This document shows, in pieces, positions 13,168 through 21,865 of a DNA stretch of 36,872 nt; the first letter of the stretch is position 1; every line of letters begins with the position of its first letter. Origin of the DNA: Betaproteobacteria bacterium (lineage in GTDB: Bacteria; Pseudomonadota; Gammaproteobacteria; Burkholderiales; SG8-39). The notes under the pieces are model-generated. The model ran no database searches and was not told the DNA's origin. It saw only the letters and a program-made list of their open reading frames with translations. Location: assembly GCA_005883675.1 (NCBI GenBank), contig VBCM01000104.1:5536-42407 (forward strand). The letters run 5' to 3'. Both the position numbers and the translations under genes were made by a program.

Positions 13168-13878
13168 ATGGGCGGTTCCATACTGGTAGTCGAAGACGAA
13201 GCGGCGATTCGCGACCTGCTGGCGGCGAACCTGCAGCGCGCGGGCTACCGCGTGATGACGGCGGGCGACGTGCCGCAGGCCGAAGCGCTGGTGCGCGAGT
13301 CGCGGCCCGACCTCGTGCTCCTGGACTGGGTGCTTCCCGGCATCCCCGGCCTCACCTTCGCGCGGCGCCTGCGCGGCGACCAGCGCACGAAGGACATCTC
13401 GATCGTGCTGCTCTCGGCGCGCGCCGAGGAGCAAGACAAGGTCACCGCGCTCGAGTCGGGCGCCGATGACTACGTTACGAAGCCGTTCTCCGCGCGCGAG
13501 CTCCTCGCGCGCATCAAGGCGGTGATGCGCCGGCGCGCGCCGCAGCTTGCCGACGACGTCGTCGAGATCGCCGGCCTGCGCATCGACCCGGCGGCGCACC
13601 AGGTGAGCGCCGCCGACAAGCCGATCGATCTCTGGACGACCGAGCTGCGCCTCCTCCACTTCTTCATGACGCATCCCGGCCGGGTCTTCTCCCGTGCGCG
13701 CCTGCTCGACGAGGTGTGGGGCGAGCATGTGTTCGTCGAGGAGCGCACCGTGGACGTTCATATCCGGCGCCTGCGCCAGGCGCTTGCGCCCACCGGGCAT
13801 GACAAGCTGATCGAGACGGTGCGCGGGACGGGTTACCGCTTCAAGCCGGATCTGCAGACCGCGAACATCGCCGCCTGA
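13168..13878 (+). CDS. phoB: PhoB-type response regulator
   Basis: 236 residues from ATG 13168 with Shine-Dalgarno cgggag. The receiver (1-120) has Asp53 in LLDWVLPG, a wording typical of PhoB, and Lys105 in VTKPFS. The winged-helix DNA-binding domain (about 135-228) has TELRLLHFFMTHPGRVFSRA, then ERTVDVHIRRLRQAL and ETVRGTGYRF, close to Escherichia coli PhoB. PhoB binds Pho boxes under phosphate limitation. No phoR, phoU or pst gene is adjacent, so this is an orphan copy or the operon is split. It ends directly against the converging glmS frame (no intergenic base). I see no convincing Pho box in 13015-13167. Confidence 0.85.
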   Translation: MGGSILVVEDEAAIRDLLAANLQRAGYRVMTAGDVPQAEALVRESRPDLVLLDWVLPGIPGLTFARRLRGDQRTKDISIVLLSARAEEQDKVTALESGADDYVTKPFSARELLARIKAVMRRRAPQLADDVVEIAGLRIDPAAHQVSAADKPIDLWTTELRLLHFFMTHPGRVFSRARLLDEVWGEHVFVEERTVDVHIRRLRQALAPTGHDKLIETVRGTGYRFKPDLQTANIAA

Positions 13879-15651
13879 TTACTCAACGGTAACCGACTTC
13901 GCGAGGTTGCGCGGCTTATCGACGTCGTTGCCGCGCAAGAGGGCGGCGTGGTAGGCGAGCAGTTGCAGCGGCACCGTGCTCACGATCGGCGAGAGCACGC
14001 CCGCATCGTCGTGCAACGGCACGATGTGCACGCCGGCACCGTTGGTAAGCCCGGCGTTCGCGTCCGCCAGCACGTAGAGCTCGCCGCCGCGCGCGCGCAC
14101 TTCCTGGAGGTTCGACTTCAGCTTGTCGAGCAGCGCATCCTTGGGCGCGATTGCCACCACCGGCATGTTGCGGTCGACGAGCGCGAGCGGGCCGTGCTTT
14201 AGTTCCCCGGCGGCATAGGCCTCGGCGTGGATATACGAGATCTCCTTCAGCTTCAGCGCCCCCTCCATCGCGATCGGGTAGTGCACGCCGCGGCCGAGGA
14301 AGAGCGCGTGCTCGCATTGCGCGAACGTCGCCGCCCAGGCCGCCATCTCCGGCTCGACGCGCAGCGCGTTTGCCAGCCACGCTGGCAAGCGCCGCAGGGC
14401 TTCGAGCAGCGCCACTTCGCGTTCCCGCGACAGCCGATTGCGCTGCTTGGCGAGCACCATCGCCAACACGAAGAGGGAGGCGAGCTGCGCGGTGAACGCC
14501 TTGGTGGAGGCGACGCCGATCTCGGGGCCGGCGCGCGTGAGAAAACGCAGCTGCGCCGCGCGGACGAGCGCCGATTCGGGCACGTTGCAGATGGCGAGCG
14601 CATTGGGCTGGCCGAGCGCGCGCGCATGATGGAGCGCGGCGATCGTGTCGGCCGTCTCGCCCGACTGCGAGATGAGCACCACCAGCGTGCGCGCCTCGGG
14701 CACCGAGTCGCGGTAGCGGTACTCGCTCGCGATCTCGACGTTGCAGGGGATGCCGGCGAGGCTCTCGATCCAGTAGCGCGCCACGACCCCGGCGTGGTAG
14801 CTCGTGCCGCAGGCAAGGACGAGCACCGCATCGGTCTCAGCGAAAACCTCGGCGGCCTGCGCGCCAAACACCTGCGGCACCACGCTCGTCGCGCTGGCGA
14901 TGCCTTCGAGCGTCGCCGCGACCGCCGCGGGCTGCTCGAAGATCTCCTTCTGCATGTAATGGCGGTAGGCGCCGAGCTCGATGGCATCGGCCGCGAGCTG
15001 GCTGACATGCAGCGGCCGCTCGACCACCTGGCCGCGCGCGTCGACGATGGTCACGCTCTTGTGCCTCACCTCGGCGCAATCGCCCTCTTCGAGGTGAATC
15101 ATGCGCCGGGTGACCTGCAAGAGCGCCGCGGTATCCGAGGCGGCGAAGTTCTCGCCGTCGCCCAGCCCGAGGAGCAGCGGCGCACCCATGCGCGCCACGA
15201 CCATGCGCGAGGGCTCATCGCTCGCAATCACCGCGATCGCATAGGCGCCGACGAGCTCGCGCGTCGCGGCGCGTACCGCTTGAAACAGGTCCTTGTTGCC
15301 GGCCAGAAAAGAATGCACGAGGTGCGCGATGACCTCCGTATCGGTATCGGAGGCGAACTCGTAGCCCAGGCTTCTCAGCCGCGCGCGCATCTCCTCGTGG
15401 TTCTCGATGATGCCGTTGTGCACCACCGAGACGCCGCCGCTCACGTGCGGATGGGCGTTGCGCTCGGAGGGCACGCCGTGCGTCGCCCAGCGCGTGTGGG
15501 CGATGCCGATGTGGCCGGCGAGGCCGCGCTCGAGCGCGAGGCGGGCGAGCGCCGCTACGCGGCCGCTGCTGCGCAGGCGCTGCATGCTGCCGTTGATCAC
15601 GGCGACGCCCGCGGAGTCGTAGCCGCGGTACTCGAGGCGTCCTTCGAATGA
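13879..15651 (-). pseudogene. glmS: glmS lacking its N-terminal nucleophile region
   Basis: From [16 protein letters not shown] onward this is a complete glutamine-fructose-6-phosphate aminotransferase. It has glutaminase residues in [17 protein letters not shown] and DTDTEV, two SIS domains ([28 protein letters not shown]) and the usual [11 protein letters not shown] end. The first two dozen or so residues, which should start MCGIVGA with the catalytic Cys, are absent. The frame instead runs 5' into an out-of-frame copy of the VanZ-like gene, with no sensible start codon. As written the protein could not use glutamine; the isomerase half might still work with ammonia if translated. The enzyme makes glucosamine-6-phosphate for UDP-GlcNAc, which suits its place beside the sugar-transferase gene. 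It is a real deletion or an assembly error. Confidence 0.85.
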
Positions 15652-15955
15652 GTAGCGCAGCCGCCACCGCGAGGGCGGCGGAGGCGTCGGCGACGAGATC
15701 CAGGAGCTCGGCCTTGCGTTGCGGCGTGAGCAGCTGGTGCAGCTCGTCGAGCAGGCTGAAGGCAATGACCGAGGCGAGCACCGCGAGCGGCGCGCGGCCC
15801 GCCGTGCCGCGCCACAAGAGCGCCGTGATCAGCGCGAAGCACACGAAGTGCGCCGCCTTGTCCCAATGCGGCGGCAGGCGGTCGGCGCCGATGAAGACGA
15901 GCGCCAGCATGATGCCGACGCCGGTCGTGAGGCAGACGAAGCGCTCAGTAGGCAT
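15641..15955 (-). CDS. VanZ-like small membrane protein, 3' end fused into glmS
   Basis: About 105 residues from ATG 15955, which overlaps the end of the sugar-transferase gene by 11 nt. It has several hydrophobic stretches ([58 protein letters not shown]) and the VanZ-family DKAAHF and [10 protein letters not shown] signatures. At about 15641 homology stops and the frame runs on out of phase through glmS sequence to a stop at 15215, giving an Arg-rich tail that is not VanZ-like. VanZ-like proteins sit in many exopolysaccharide loci, but their role is not well defined. The natural stop codon appears to have been lost in the same event that removed the glmS start. Confidence 0.7.
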
Positions 15956-17335
15956 TCTGTTTCTTCAGCACCACGACGACGGTCTTCAGGATGATCTGCA
16001 GGTCGAGCACCAGCGACCAGTTGCGCAGGTAGGCGATGTCGTACTCGATGCGCGCCTTCATCTTCTCGACCGTGTCGGTCTCGCCGCGGTAGCCGTTCAC
16101 CTGTAGCCGCGGATCAGTTTCCGGTAGAGCTCGTTGTGCGCCACGGCGTGCGGGCGCGGGCCCACCACGCTCATGCGGCCCTGCAGCACGTTGATGAACT
16201 GCGGCAGCTCGTCGAGCGAGGTTTTGCGCAGGAATCCGCCAAAGGGGGTGATGCGCGAATCGTTCCGGGTCGCCTGGCGCACGACGTCGCCGTCCTCGGC
16301 CACCGTCATGGTGCGGAACTTGTAGACCATGATCTTGCGGCCATCGACGCCGTAGCGGCGCTGCTTGAAGAGGACCGGCCCGGGCGAGGAGAGCTTCACG
16401 CCGATGGCGAGCGCAATCAAGAGCGGCGCGATCAGCACCAGGATGAGCGAGGCGAGCACGTAGTCCGCGAGGCGCTTGACGAGGCCGTTGAAGCCGTAGA
16501 ACGGCGTCTCGCACACCGCCACCACCGGCAGGTCGCCGATGGTGTCGACGCGCGCCTGGATCAGATCGGCGACGAAGATATCGGGCACGAAGTAGATCGA
16601 CGCGGTCGTGTCGCGCAGCTCCTCCAGCAGCTTCACGATCCTCGGCTGCGAAGCCATCGGCAGCGCGATGTAGATGATGTCGATGCCGTGCGTGCGCACG
16701 TACTCCGGCAGCGCGCCGATCGAGCCGAGCACGTTCTCGCTGATGCGCGCCGGGGCACGGTCGTCGAAGTAGCCCGCGAAGCGCACGCCGTGCAGGGGAT
16801 TCGCCTGCAGGCGCGCGGCGAGGCCGCGGCCGAGGTCGTTGGCGCCGGCGACGACGGCGCTCTTGCGCAGGCCCTCGGCGGCGAGCAGCCGCGGCAGCAG
16901 GCGCGGCAGCGCCTCGTGCGCGAGGAACAGCGCCGCCGGCGTAGCGAGCGCCCACGCGAGCAGCATCCGCTGGTCGAACACGCCGAGCGTGCGCGAGGCC
17001 CAGCCGAGGAGCACCAACACCCCGACGATCGCCATCCAGCCGGTCGCGATGTCGAGGGCGAGCTCGCCGGCGCTGGCGGCTTCGCCCGCCAGGCTACCCG
17101 GGAACGTCATCGCAAACACCAGCAGCGCGAGGATCAGGCACGCGCCGTCGAAGCGTCCGCCGAAGAACGCCACCGTTGCGGCGAGCATGCCGATCGCCAC
17201 CAGCGGGTCGATCGCCGCCTGCACGAGCGCCCCCGTGCCCGGCTGGCTGTGCAAAAGTCGCGGCTGCGGGCCCGATTGCGGCCTGCGGGCCGTTTCGTGG
17301 GTGGCGTGCACGGAAAAGCGAGCGTAGGCCACCAC
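15945..17335 (-). pseudogene. undecaprenyl-phosphate sugar transferase with a frameshifting deletion
   Basis: A bacterial sugar transferase of the WcaJ/EpsB type, which loads the first sugar phosphate onto undecaprenyl phosphate. It starts at GTG 17335 and has N-terminal membrane helices, a CoA-binding-like middle, and the catalytic domain (KRLADYVLASLILVLIAPLL, then FKQRRYGVDGRKIMVYKFRT and QGRMSVVGPRPHAVAHNELY). It hits a stop at 16097 after KLIRGYR. The family continuation QVNGYRGETDT to KKQNAY is intact in another frame (about 16100-15945). Between them the usual segment around MxRHKVxPGITGWA is missing, about 43 nt, which breaks the frame. Without it the enzyme should be inactive. It is divergent from epsA and heads the VanZ-glmS operon. 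Confidence 0.85.
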
Positions 17336-17447
17336 GGTTCAACCATGATGTTGCGCGAGCGCACGCTTTGTAGCCTCAGCGGACTAGCGTTTTGCGCCTG
17401 GGCCCTTCGAACTAGGTAGTAATTGCGAGGACTATAGTTGCCCCGCC
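17336..17447. promoter_or_regulatory. divergent promoter region between sugar transferase and epsA
   Basis: This 112-nt gap separates two genes transcribed outward. It contains tatagt at 17433-17438, a possible -10 box for epsA. With the ATG at 17448 the transcript would be nearly leaderless, and no Shine-Dalgarno is visible before epsA. No good -35 box stands out at the right distance. No terminator-like hairpin is seen. Confidence 0.3.
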
Positions 17448-18320
17448 ATGACCACCGCCCTCAGTTCCCCGCTCAACCCGGCCGATACCGCACAGGCGCC
17501 CATCTTGCCGGGCAGTGCGGAGACGAAGACGAGCGACGCGCGCACCGCGGCGACCGACTTCCTGCAGATCGAGTCGATCGTGCTCAACCTCGATGCGTCG
17601 CTGCGCGTGCATGCGCGCGCGCATTTCTTCAGCTGGACGCAAGGCCTGCTGCAGAGCCTGATCCGCCACGAGCTCTTGATCTGCACGCTGTGCCTGGGCA
17701 AGCCGCCCGCGTTCCGCGCCGACGGCTTCTCCATGACGACGCCCGAGCCCAACCTCTTCAGCGACATGTTCCTGCGCGACACCGCCGTCGCGCCGGCGCT
17801 GCTGAAGGCGTGGGAGGAGCGGCGCTACCAGCCCGTGATCATCGACGTCGGCGCAGCGCAGGGCGCTGCATCGCCCACTTTGGGAAGCGGCGGCTTCACG
17901 CGCGAGCTCGAGCGCCTGGGCGCCACGCAGCTCCTGGTGCACGGCATCCACGACGCCGAGGGCCGCGCCACCAGCCTCTTCATCTTCGCCTGCCGGCCCG
18001 GTAGCGCGGGTCAGCGCCAGGCGTACCTCGTGCAGTTGCTCGCGCCCTCGCTGCATGCGGCGTGGGTGCGCACGCAGCTCACCAAGCGCGCGGAGAGCGG
18101 CGGCGACAAGGCCGCCGGCGGCAGCGTCCTCACCGTGCGCGAGCTGGACATCCTGAAGTGGATCTACCTCGGCAAATCGAACTTCGAGATCGGCGCGATC
18201 CTCAAGATCAGCCCGCTCACGGTGAAGAACCACGTGCAGAAGATCCTGCGCAAGTTGAACGTCGTGAACCGCACGCAGGCGATCGGCAAGTCGCTCGAGC
18301 TGCGCATCCTCAACCCATAA
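17448..18320 (+). CDS. epsA: EpsA, LuxR-type regulator of the exopolysaccharide locus
   Basis: 290 residues from ATG 17448. The N-terminal three quarters is the EpsA-type sensor region, with HFFSWTQGLLQSLIRHELLI and related motifs, and no known cofactor site. The C-terminal LuxR/GerE helix-turn-helix (about 228-285) reads LTVRELDILKWIYLGKSNFE, then ISPLTVKNHVQKIL and LNVVNRTQAI. Family members sit beside XrtB exosortase/PEP-CTERM exopolysaccharide clusters and are thought to control them. It stands at the head of the plus-strand eps genes but is separated from them by two terminator-like hairpins, so it probably forms its own transcript. The ligand is unknown. Confidence 0.92.
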   Translation: MTTALSSPLNPADTAQAPILPGSAETKTSDARTAATDFLQIESIVLNLDASLRVHARAHFFSWTQGLLQSLIRHELLICTLCLGKPPAFRADGFSMTTPEPNLFSDMFLRDTAVAPALLKAWEERRYQPVIIDVGAAQGAASPTLGSGGFTRELERLGATQLLVHGIHDAEGRATSLFIFACRPGSAGQRQAYLVQLLAPSLHAAWVRTQLTKRAESGGDKAAGGSVLTVRELDILKWIYLGKSNFEIGAILKISPLTVKNHVQKILRKLNVVNRTQAIGKSLELRILNP

Positions 18321-18323
18321 GAA

Positions 18324-18356
18324 GGGGACCGACCCTCAGGGGGTCTGTCCCCATTT
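18324..18356 (+). terminator. hairpin after epsA, REP-like arms
   Basis: ggggaccgaccc (18324-18335) pairs with gggtctgtcccc (18341-18352) with one mismatch and a short loop, followed by a short T stretch (atttttga). It sits four bases past the epsA stop. The arm wording (GGGGACNGACC) is also that of a dispersed REP-type palindrome, so it may be a mobile repeat working as a terminator. Confidence 0.65.
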
Positions 18357-18364
18357 TTGAAATC

Positions 18365-18387
18365 GGGGCCCAGCGCCCCTTTTTTTT
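18365..18387 (+). terminator. Rho-independent terminator after epsA
   Basis: Stem ggggc (18365-18369) and gcccc (18375-18379) with a 5-nt loop, followed directly by eight Ts. With the hairpin just before it, this should end the epsA transcript before the next gene. Confidence 0.75.
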
Positions 18388-18528
18388 ATTCCCAGCACGC
18401 GGTTGTCACCGCATGCGCGACCTGCATGCAGATCGATGGCTACAGCTAGTCCGTACGGTGCATCGGCACTGCCGGTAGACGGATCAGCGCCGTAACACGC
18501 TCCACCTACGATGCCGGGACGCCCGCAC
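18388..18528 (+). promoter_or_regulatory. leader region of the eps biosynthetic operon
   Basis: The 141 nt between the epsA terminator and the next gene must hold the promoter of the main eps operon if the terminator works. It carries two gcatgc palindromes 13 nt apart (18411-18416, 18424-18429) and ccgtacgg (18451-18458), which could be protein-binding sites. I see no clear -35/-10 pair. Confidence 0.3.
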
Positions 18529-18840
18529 ATGAAGCCGCTCGTCCGCCTCGCGCTCCTTTCCATCGCGCTCGCCTGCGCCGCGTCTCGCGCCGGGGACGAG
18601 GCGCCGGCCGCGCTCTATTCGTTCGCCGACCTCTATCGCCTCACGGTGAGCGCGCCGCCGAGCGCTGGCCTCGGGTTCGCCGAGCCGCAGATACGCCTCG
18701 CGGCGCGCGAGCCGGAGTTCGCCGCCGCGCCGCGCTTCGCCGTCACGCCGGTGCCGGGGCCCGGGCGCTGGGCGCTGCTTCTCGCGGGCCTCGCCGCCGC
18801 CGGCTGGGTGGCGCATCGGCGCCTCGCCTTCCCCTACTGA
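18529..18840 (+). CDS. small secreted protein with degenerate PEP-CTERM-like tail
   Basis: 103 residues from ATG 18529, chosen because MKPLVRLALLSIALACAASR is a clean signal peptide; an in-frame ATG at 18511 would add six residues before it. The mature part is short and low in complexity. The C-terminus has a Pro-x-Pro motif, a hydrophobic helix (WALLLAGLAAAGWVA) and a basic end (HRR), the three-part layout of PEP-CTERM sorting tails, but with PGP in place of PEP. Proteins with such tails are recognised by exosortases in the inner membrane. No exosortase gene is in the window. Function unknown; it could also simply be a secreted protein anchored by its C-terminal helix. It is two bases from epsD. 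Confidence 0.65.
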   Translation: MKPLVRLALLSIALACAASRAGDEAPAALYSFADLYRLTVSAPPSAGLGFAEPQIRLAAREPEFAAAPRFAVTPVPGPGRWALLLAGLAAAGWVAHRRLAFPY

Positions 18841-18842
18841 GC

Positions 18843-19655
18843 ATGAGAGCGCTCATCGCCATCGCCCTGGGACTCGCCGCCGCCGGCTGCGAGCGCGCCG
18901 CGGCCGATCGCGCGCAGACTCAGCTCGTCGCGCGCGTGAACGGCGTCGAGATCGCGGCGCGCGAGCTGCGCGCGGCGGGCGCCGCGAGCATGGCGCAGGC
19001 GGTGGAAAAGGTGATCGACCGCGAGCTCCTCGTGCAAAAGGCGCTGCAAAGCGGCCTGGAGCGCGATCCGCAGGTCGCCCTCGACATCGACAACGCGCGC
19101 CGCGAGGTGCTCGCGCAGGCCTACGTCGAGCGCGCCGCGCGCACGCGCGCCGCGCCGACACGCGAGGAAGTGCGCGCCTTCTATGCCGAGAACCCGGCGC
19201 TCTTCGCCGAGCGGCGCATTTACCGCACGCGCGAGCTCGTGGTGTCGGCGAACCCCGAGATGATCGACGTGCTGCGCGCTCGAGTGTCGCGCGCCGCGGA
19301 CCTCGACGAGGTGGCGGCCTGGCTCAATAGCCGCAACGCCCGCTACAGCGTGCTCTCGCAGACTCAAGCCGCGGAGGAGATTGCGCTTGCCTTCCTGCCA
19401 CAGCTCGCGCGCATGTCGCCGGGCGAGCTCGCCGTGTTCGCCACGCCTGCCGTTGGCAACTTTCCTGCCACGGCGAACGTGGTCCAGCTCATCTATTCGG
19501 AAAGCGCGCCGCTCGCCTACGAGCAGGCGAGCCCGCTGATCGAGAGCTTTCTCGCAGGCCGCAAGCGCCTCGCCGTTGCGCAGGACGAGGTGAAGCGCTT
19601 GCGCGAAGTGGCACGCATCGAATACGTGGCGCAGTTCAAACAGTCGACGAGGTGA
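18843..19655 (+). CDS. epsD: EpsD, SurA-like peptidyl-prolyl isomerase lipoprotein
   Basis: 270 residues. The N-terminus is a lipoprotein signal with lipobox LAAAGC and acylated Cys16, so it should be anchored in the periplasm. A SurA-type N-domain follows (VARVNGVEIAARELRAAG, then VEKVIDRELLVQKALQSGL) and a parvulin-like region (REEVRAFYAENPALFAERRI, then LPQLARMSPGELAVFATPAV). EpsD is a marker of exosortase-linked exopolysaccharide loci and probably helps fold or assemble export components. Its 3' end abuts epsE. Confidence 0.88.
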   Translation: MRALIAIALGLAAAGCERAAADRAQTQLVARVNGVEIAARELRAAGAASMAQAVEKVIDRELLVQKALQSGLERDPQVALDIDNARREVLAQAYVERAARTRAAPTREEVRAFYAENPALFAERRIYRTRELVVSANPEMIDVLRARVSRAADLDEVAAWLNSRNARYSVLSQTQAAEEIALAFLPQLARMSPGELAVFATPAVGNFPATANVVQLIYSESAPLAYEQASPLIESFLAGRKRLAVAQDEVKRLREVARIEYVAQFKQSTR

Positions 19656-19657
19656 CG

Positions 19658-20407
19658 ATGATTCGCATACTGACGGTGGTCCTACTCACGGCGCTCGCGC
19701 TCCCCGGGCTCGCGCAGTCGCCCGACAAGCTCGGGCCGGGCGACACGGTGCACGTCACCGTGTTCCAGCAGCCCGATCTCACGGTGGATGCGCGCATCGG
19801 CGACGCCGGCGCGATCAGCATGCCGCTCGTCGGCCCGGTCAAGATCGCCGGGCAGACCACCACGCAGGCGGCGGGCACCATCGCGCAGGCGCTGACAGAC
19901 GGCCAGTTCCTCAAGGCGCCGCAGGTGGCCGTCGCGCTCACCACGGTGAGGAGCCGCCAGGTGTCGGTGCTCGGCCTGATCGTGCACCCCGGGCGCTATC
20001 CCCTGGAGGAGGCGCACATGAAGATCCCGGATCTGATCGCCGCGGCGGGCGGCATCGCCATGGGCGGTTCCGAGGACGTGACCGTGATCCGCGACGGCAA
20101 GAGCCAGACGGTGAGCGCGCTCGCCAAGGATTTTGACCTGAAGGGCGGCGACACGGTGTACATCGAGCGCGCGCCCGTCTTCTACATCTACGGCGAAGTG
20201 ATCCACGCCGGCGCCTACCCGGTGAAGGCCGGCATGACGGTGATGCAGGCGATTTCCATCGGCGGCGGCATCACGCCGCGCGGCAGCGAGCGTCGCATCA
20301 AGCTGCGGCGCCTGCAGGCCGACGGCAAGACGCGCGAGTACGACGCGAGCCTCGTCGATGTCGTCAAGGCCGACGACGTCATCTTCGTCAAAGAAGCGCT
20401 TTTCTAG
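19658..20407 (+). CDS. epsE: EpsE, Wza-type polysaccharide export protein
   Basis: 249 residues from ATG 19658; a GTG two codons earlier overlaps the epsD stop, but the ATG is better spaced from the gagg element. Signal peptide MIRILTVVLLTALALPGLAQ. The polysaccharide-export domain (LGPGDTVHVTVFQQPDLT to VALTTVRSRQVSVLG) is followed by two SLBB-like domains (HPGRYPLEEAHMKIPDLIAA; AGAYPVKAGMTVMQAISIGG). No lipobox Cys is seen, unlike Escherichia coli Wza. It should form the periplasmic and outer-membrane export channel with EpsF as the inner-membrane partner. It ends 12 nt before epsF. Confidence 0.93.
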   Translation: MIRILTVVLLTALALPGLAQSPDKLGPGDTVHVTVFQQPDLTVDARIGDAGAISMPLVGPVKIAGQTTTQAAGTIAQALTDGQFLKAPQVAVALTTVRSRQVSVLGLIVHPGRYPLEEAHMKIPDLIAAAGGIAMGGSEDVTVIRDGKSQTVSALAKDFDLKGGDTVYIERAPVFYIYGEVIHAGAYPVKAGMTVMQAISIGGGITPRGSERRIKLRRLQADGKTREYDASLVDVVKADDVIFVKEALF

Positions 20408-20419
20408 GGAGCCGCATCC

Positions 20420-21853
20420 ATGGATCTCAGCCAATACATCCTCGCCCTCAAGGCGCGCCGCAAGGCGTTCATCGCCGTGTTCGCCATCACGGTGGTCGCC
20501 GCCATCGTCGTCGCGCTCCTGATCCCCAAGCGCTACGACGCCACGGCCACCATCCTCATCGACGCGCGCGACGAGCAGACCATGTCGCCCGCGCACCTGT
20601 CGCCGCGCTCGATGGCCGGCTACATCTTCACGCAGATGGACCTGATCGCGAGCGGCAAGGTGGCGACCAAGGTGGCGCGCGATCTGAAGCTCGCCCAGCA
20701 GCCCGGCGTGCGCGAAGACTGGGAGAAGGACACCGGCGGCGTGGGCTCGCTCGAGGAATGGATCGCCGCCAACCTGCTCGAGAAGCTGAAGGTCGATAGC
20801 GGCGCGAGCAACATCCTGATCGTCAAGTTCTCCGCCAACGACCCGAAGAAGGCCGCGACCATCGCCAACGCCTTCGCCAAGGCCTATCTCGATGTGGCGC
20901 TCGAGCTTCGCACCGAGCCCTCGCGCGAAGCGGTGGCCTGGTTCGACGAGCAGCTCAAGGCGCTGCGCGCGGACGTGAAAAACAGCCAAGCGAAGCTCAC
21001 CGCCTATCAGAAGGAGAAGGGAATCGCTGGGGCGGACGAGCGCATGGACGTCGAGTACACGCGGCTCGCGGAGCTCACCGGCGAACTCGGCCGCGCTCGC
21101 GCCGCCACGCTCGACGCGCAGACGCGCTACAAGCAGGCGCAGGATCTGAGCAAGGATGGCGTGTCGCTCGAAGCCTTCCCCGAGGTGCTCGCCAACGGCT
21201 ACATCATCACCATCAAGGGCGCGCTGCAGGGCGCCGAAGCCCGGCTCAAGGAGCAGTCCGAAATCTACGGGCCGAACCACCCGACCATCCAGCGCACCCA
21301 GGCCGAGGTGGGAAGCCTGCGCGAGCGGCTGCAGGCTGAGGCGAAGAAGCTCGTCACGAGCCTCGGCAACGCCGTGGCGCAGAGCCAGAAGCGCGTCGAC
21401 GAGCTGCAGGCCTCCGCCAAGGAGCAGCAGGACCGCATCATGAAGATGCGCGAAGGCCGCGTCGATCTCGCCGTGCTGACGCGCGATCTGGAAAGCGCGC
21501 AGCGCGCCTACGACGGGGCGCTCGGGCGCGCCATCGCCGTGAAGGTCGACAGCAAGGCGCGCCAGACCAACCTCGCGATGCTCACGCCCGCGGTCGAGCC
21601 GCTCAAACCGGCGATGCCGAAAATGGGTCTCGTCTCGGCGCTCTCGGTGGTGGTCGGCTTGCTGCTCGCCGCCGGCGTGGTCTATGTGCTCGAGATGATG
21701 GACCGGCGCGTACGCTCGCGTACCGACCTCGAGTCGCGCCTCGCGGTGCCCTCGCTCGGCATCCTCTCGCGCTGGACCCCGGTGGGCGGGCGGCTCCTGC
21801 CCTCGCCCAATTCCCCCGTGCGCGCGGCGCGCGCGCTTCCGCACCCCTGGTGA
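20420..21853 (+). CDS. epsF: EpsF, Wzz-type chain-length determinant
   Basis: 477 residues. A short cytoplasmic start is followed by membrane helix 1 (about 17-36, FIAVFAITVVAAIVVALLIP), a long periplasmic region with heavy coiled coil (about 180-375), a Pro-rich motif (VEPLKPAMPK) and membrane helix 2 (about 396-415), then a cytoplasmic tail ending in DRRVRSRTDLES and LGILSRW. This is the polysaccharide co-polymerase layout. With EpsG it sets chain length and links polymerisation to export. EpsG, the cytoplasmic kinase part, is encoded separately, 12 nt downstream. Confidence 0.93.
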   Translation: MDLSQYILALKARRKAFIAVFAITVVAAIVVALLIPKRYDATATILIDARDEQTMSPAHLSPRSMAGYIFTQMDLIASGKVATKVARDLKLAQQPGVREDWEKDTGGVGSLEEWIAANLLEKLKVDSGASNILIVKFSANDPKKAATIANAFAKAYLDVALELRTEPSREAVAWFDEQLKALRADVKNSQAKLTAYQKEKGIAGADERMDVEYTRLAELTGELGRARAATLDAQTRYKQAQDLSKDGVSLEAFPEVLANGYIITIKGALQGAEARLKEQSEIYGPNHPTIQRTQAEVGSLRERLQAEAKKLVTSLGNAVAQSQKRVDELQASAKEQQDRIMKMREGRVDLAVLTRDLESAQRAYDGALGRAIAVKVDSKARQTNLAMLTPAVEPLKPAMPKMGLVSALSVVVGLLLAAGVVYVLEMMDRRVRSRTDLESRLAVPSLGILSRWTPVGGRLLPSPNSPVRAARALPHPW

Positions 21854-21865
21854 GAGAGGACTGTC

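Noticed and set aside
16080-16120. Programmed frameshift in the sugar-transferase gene
   Set aside because: No slippery run is seen and conserved codons are missing, so a frameshift alone would not restore the protein.
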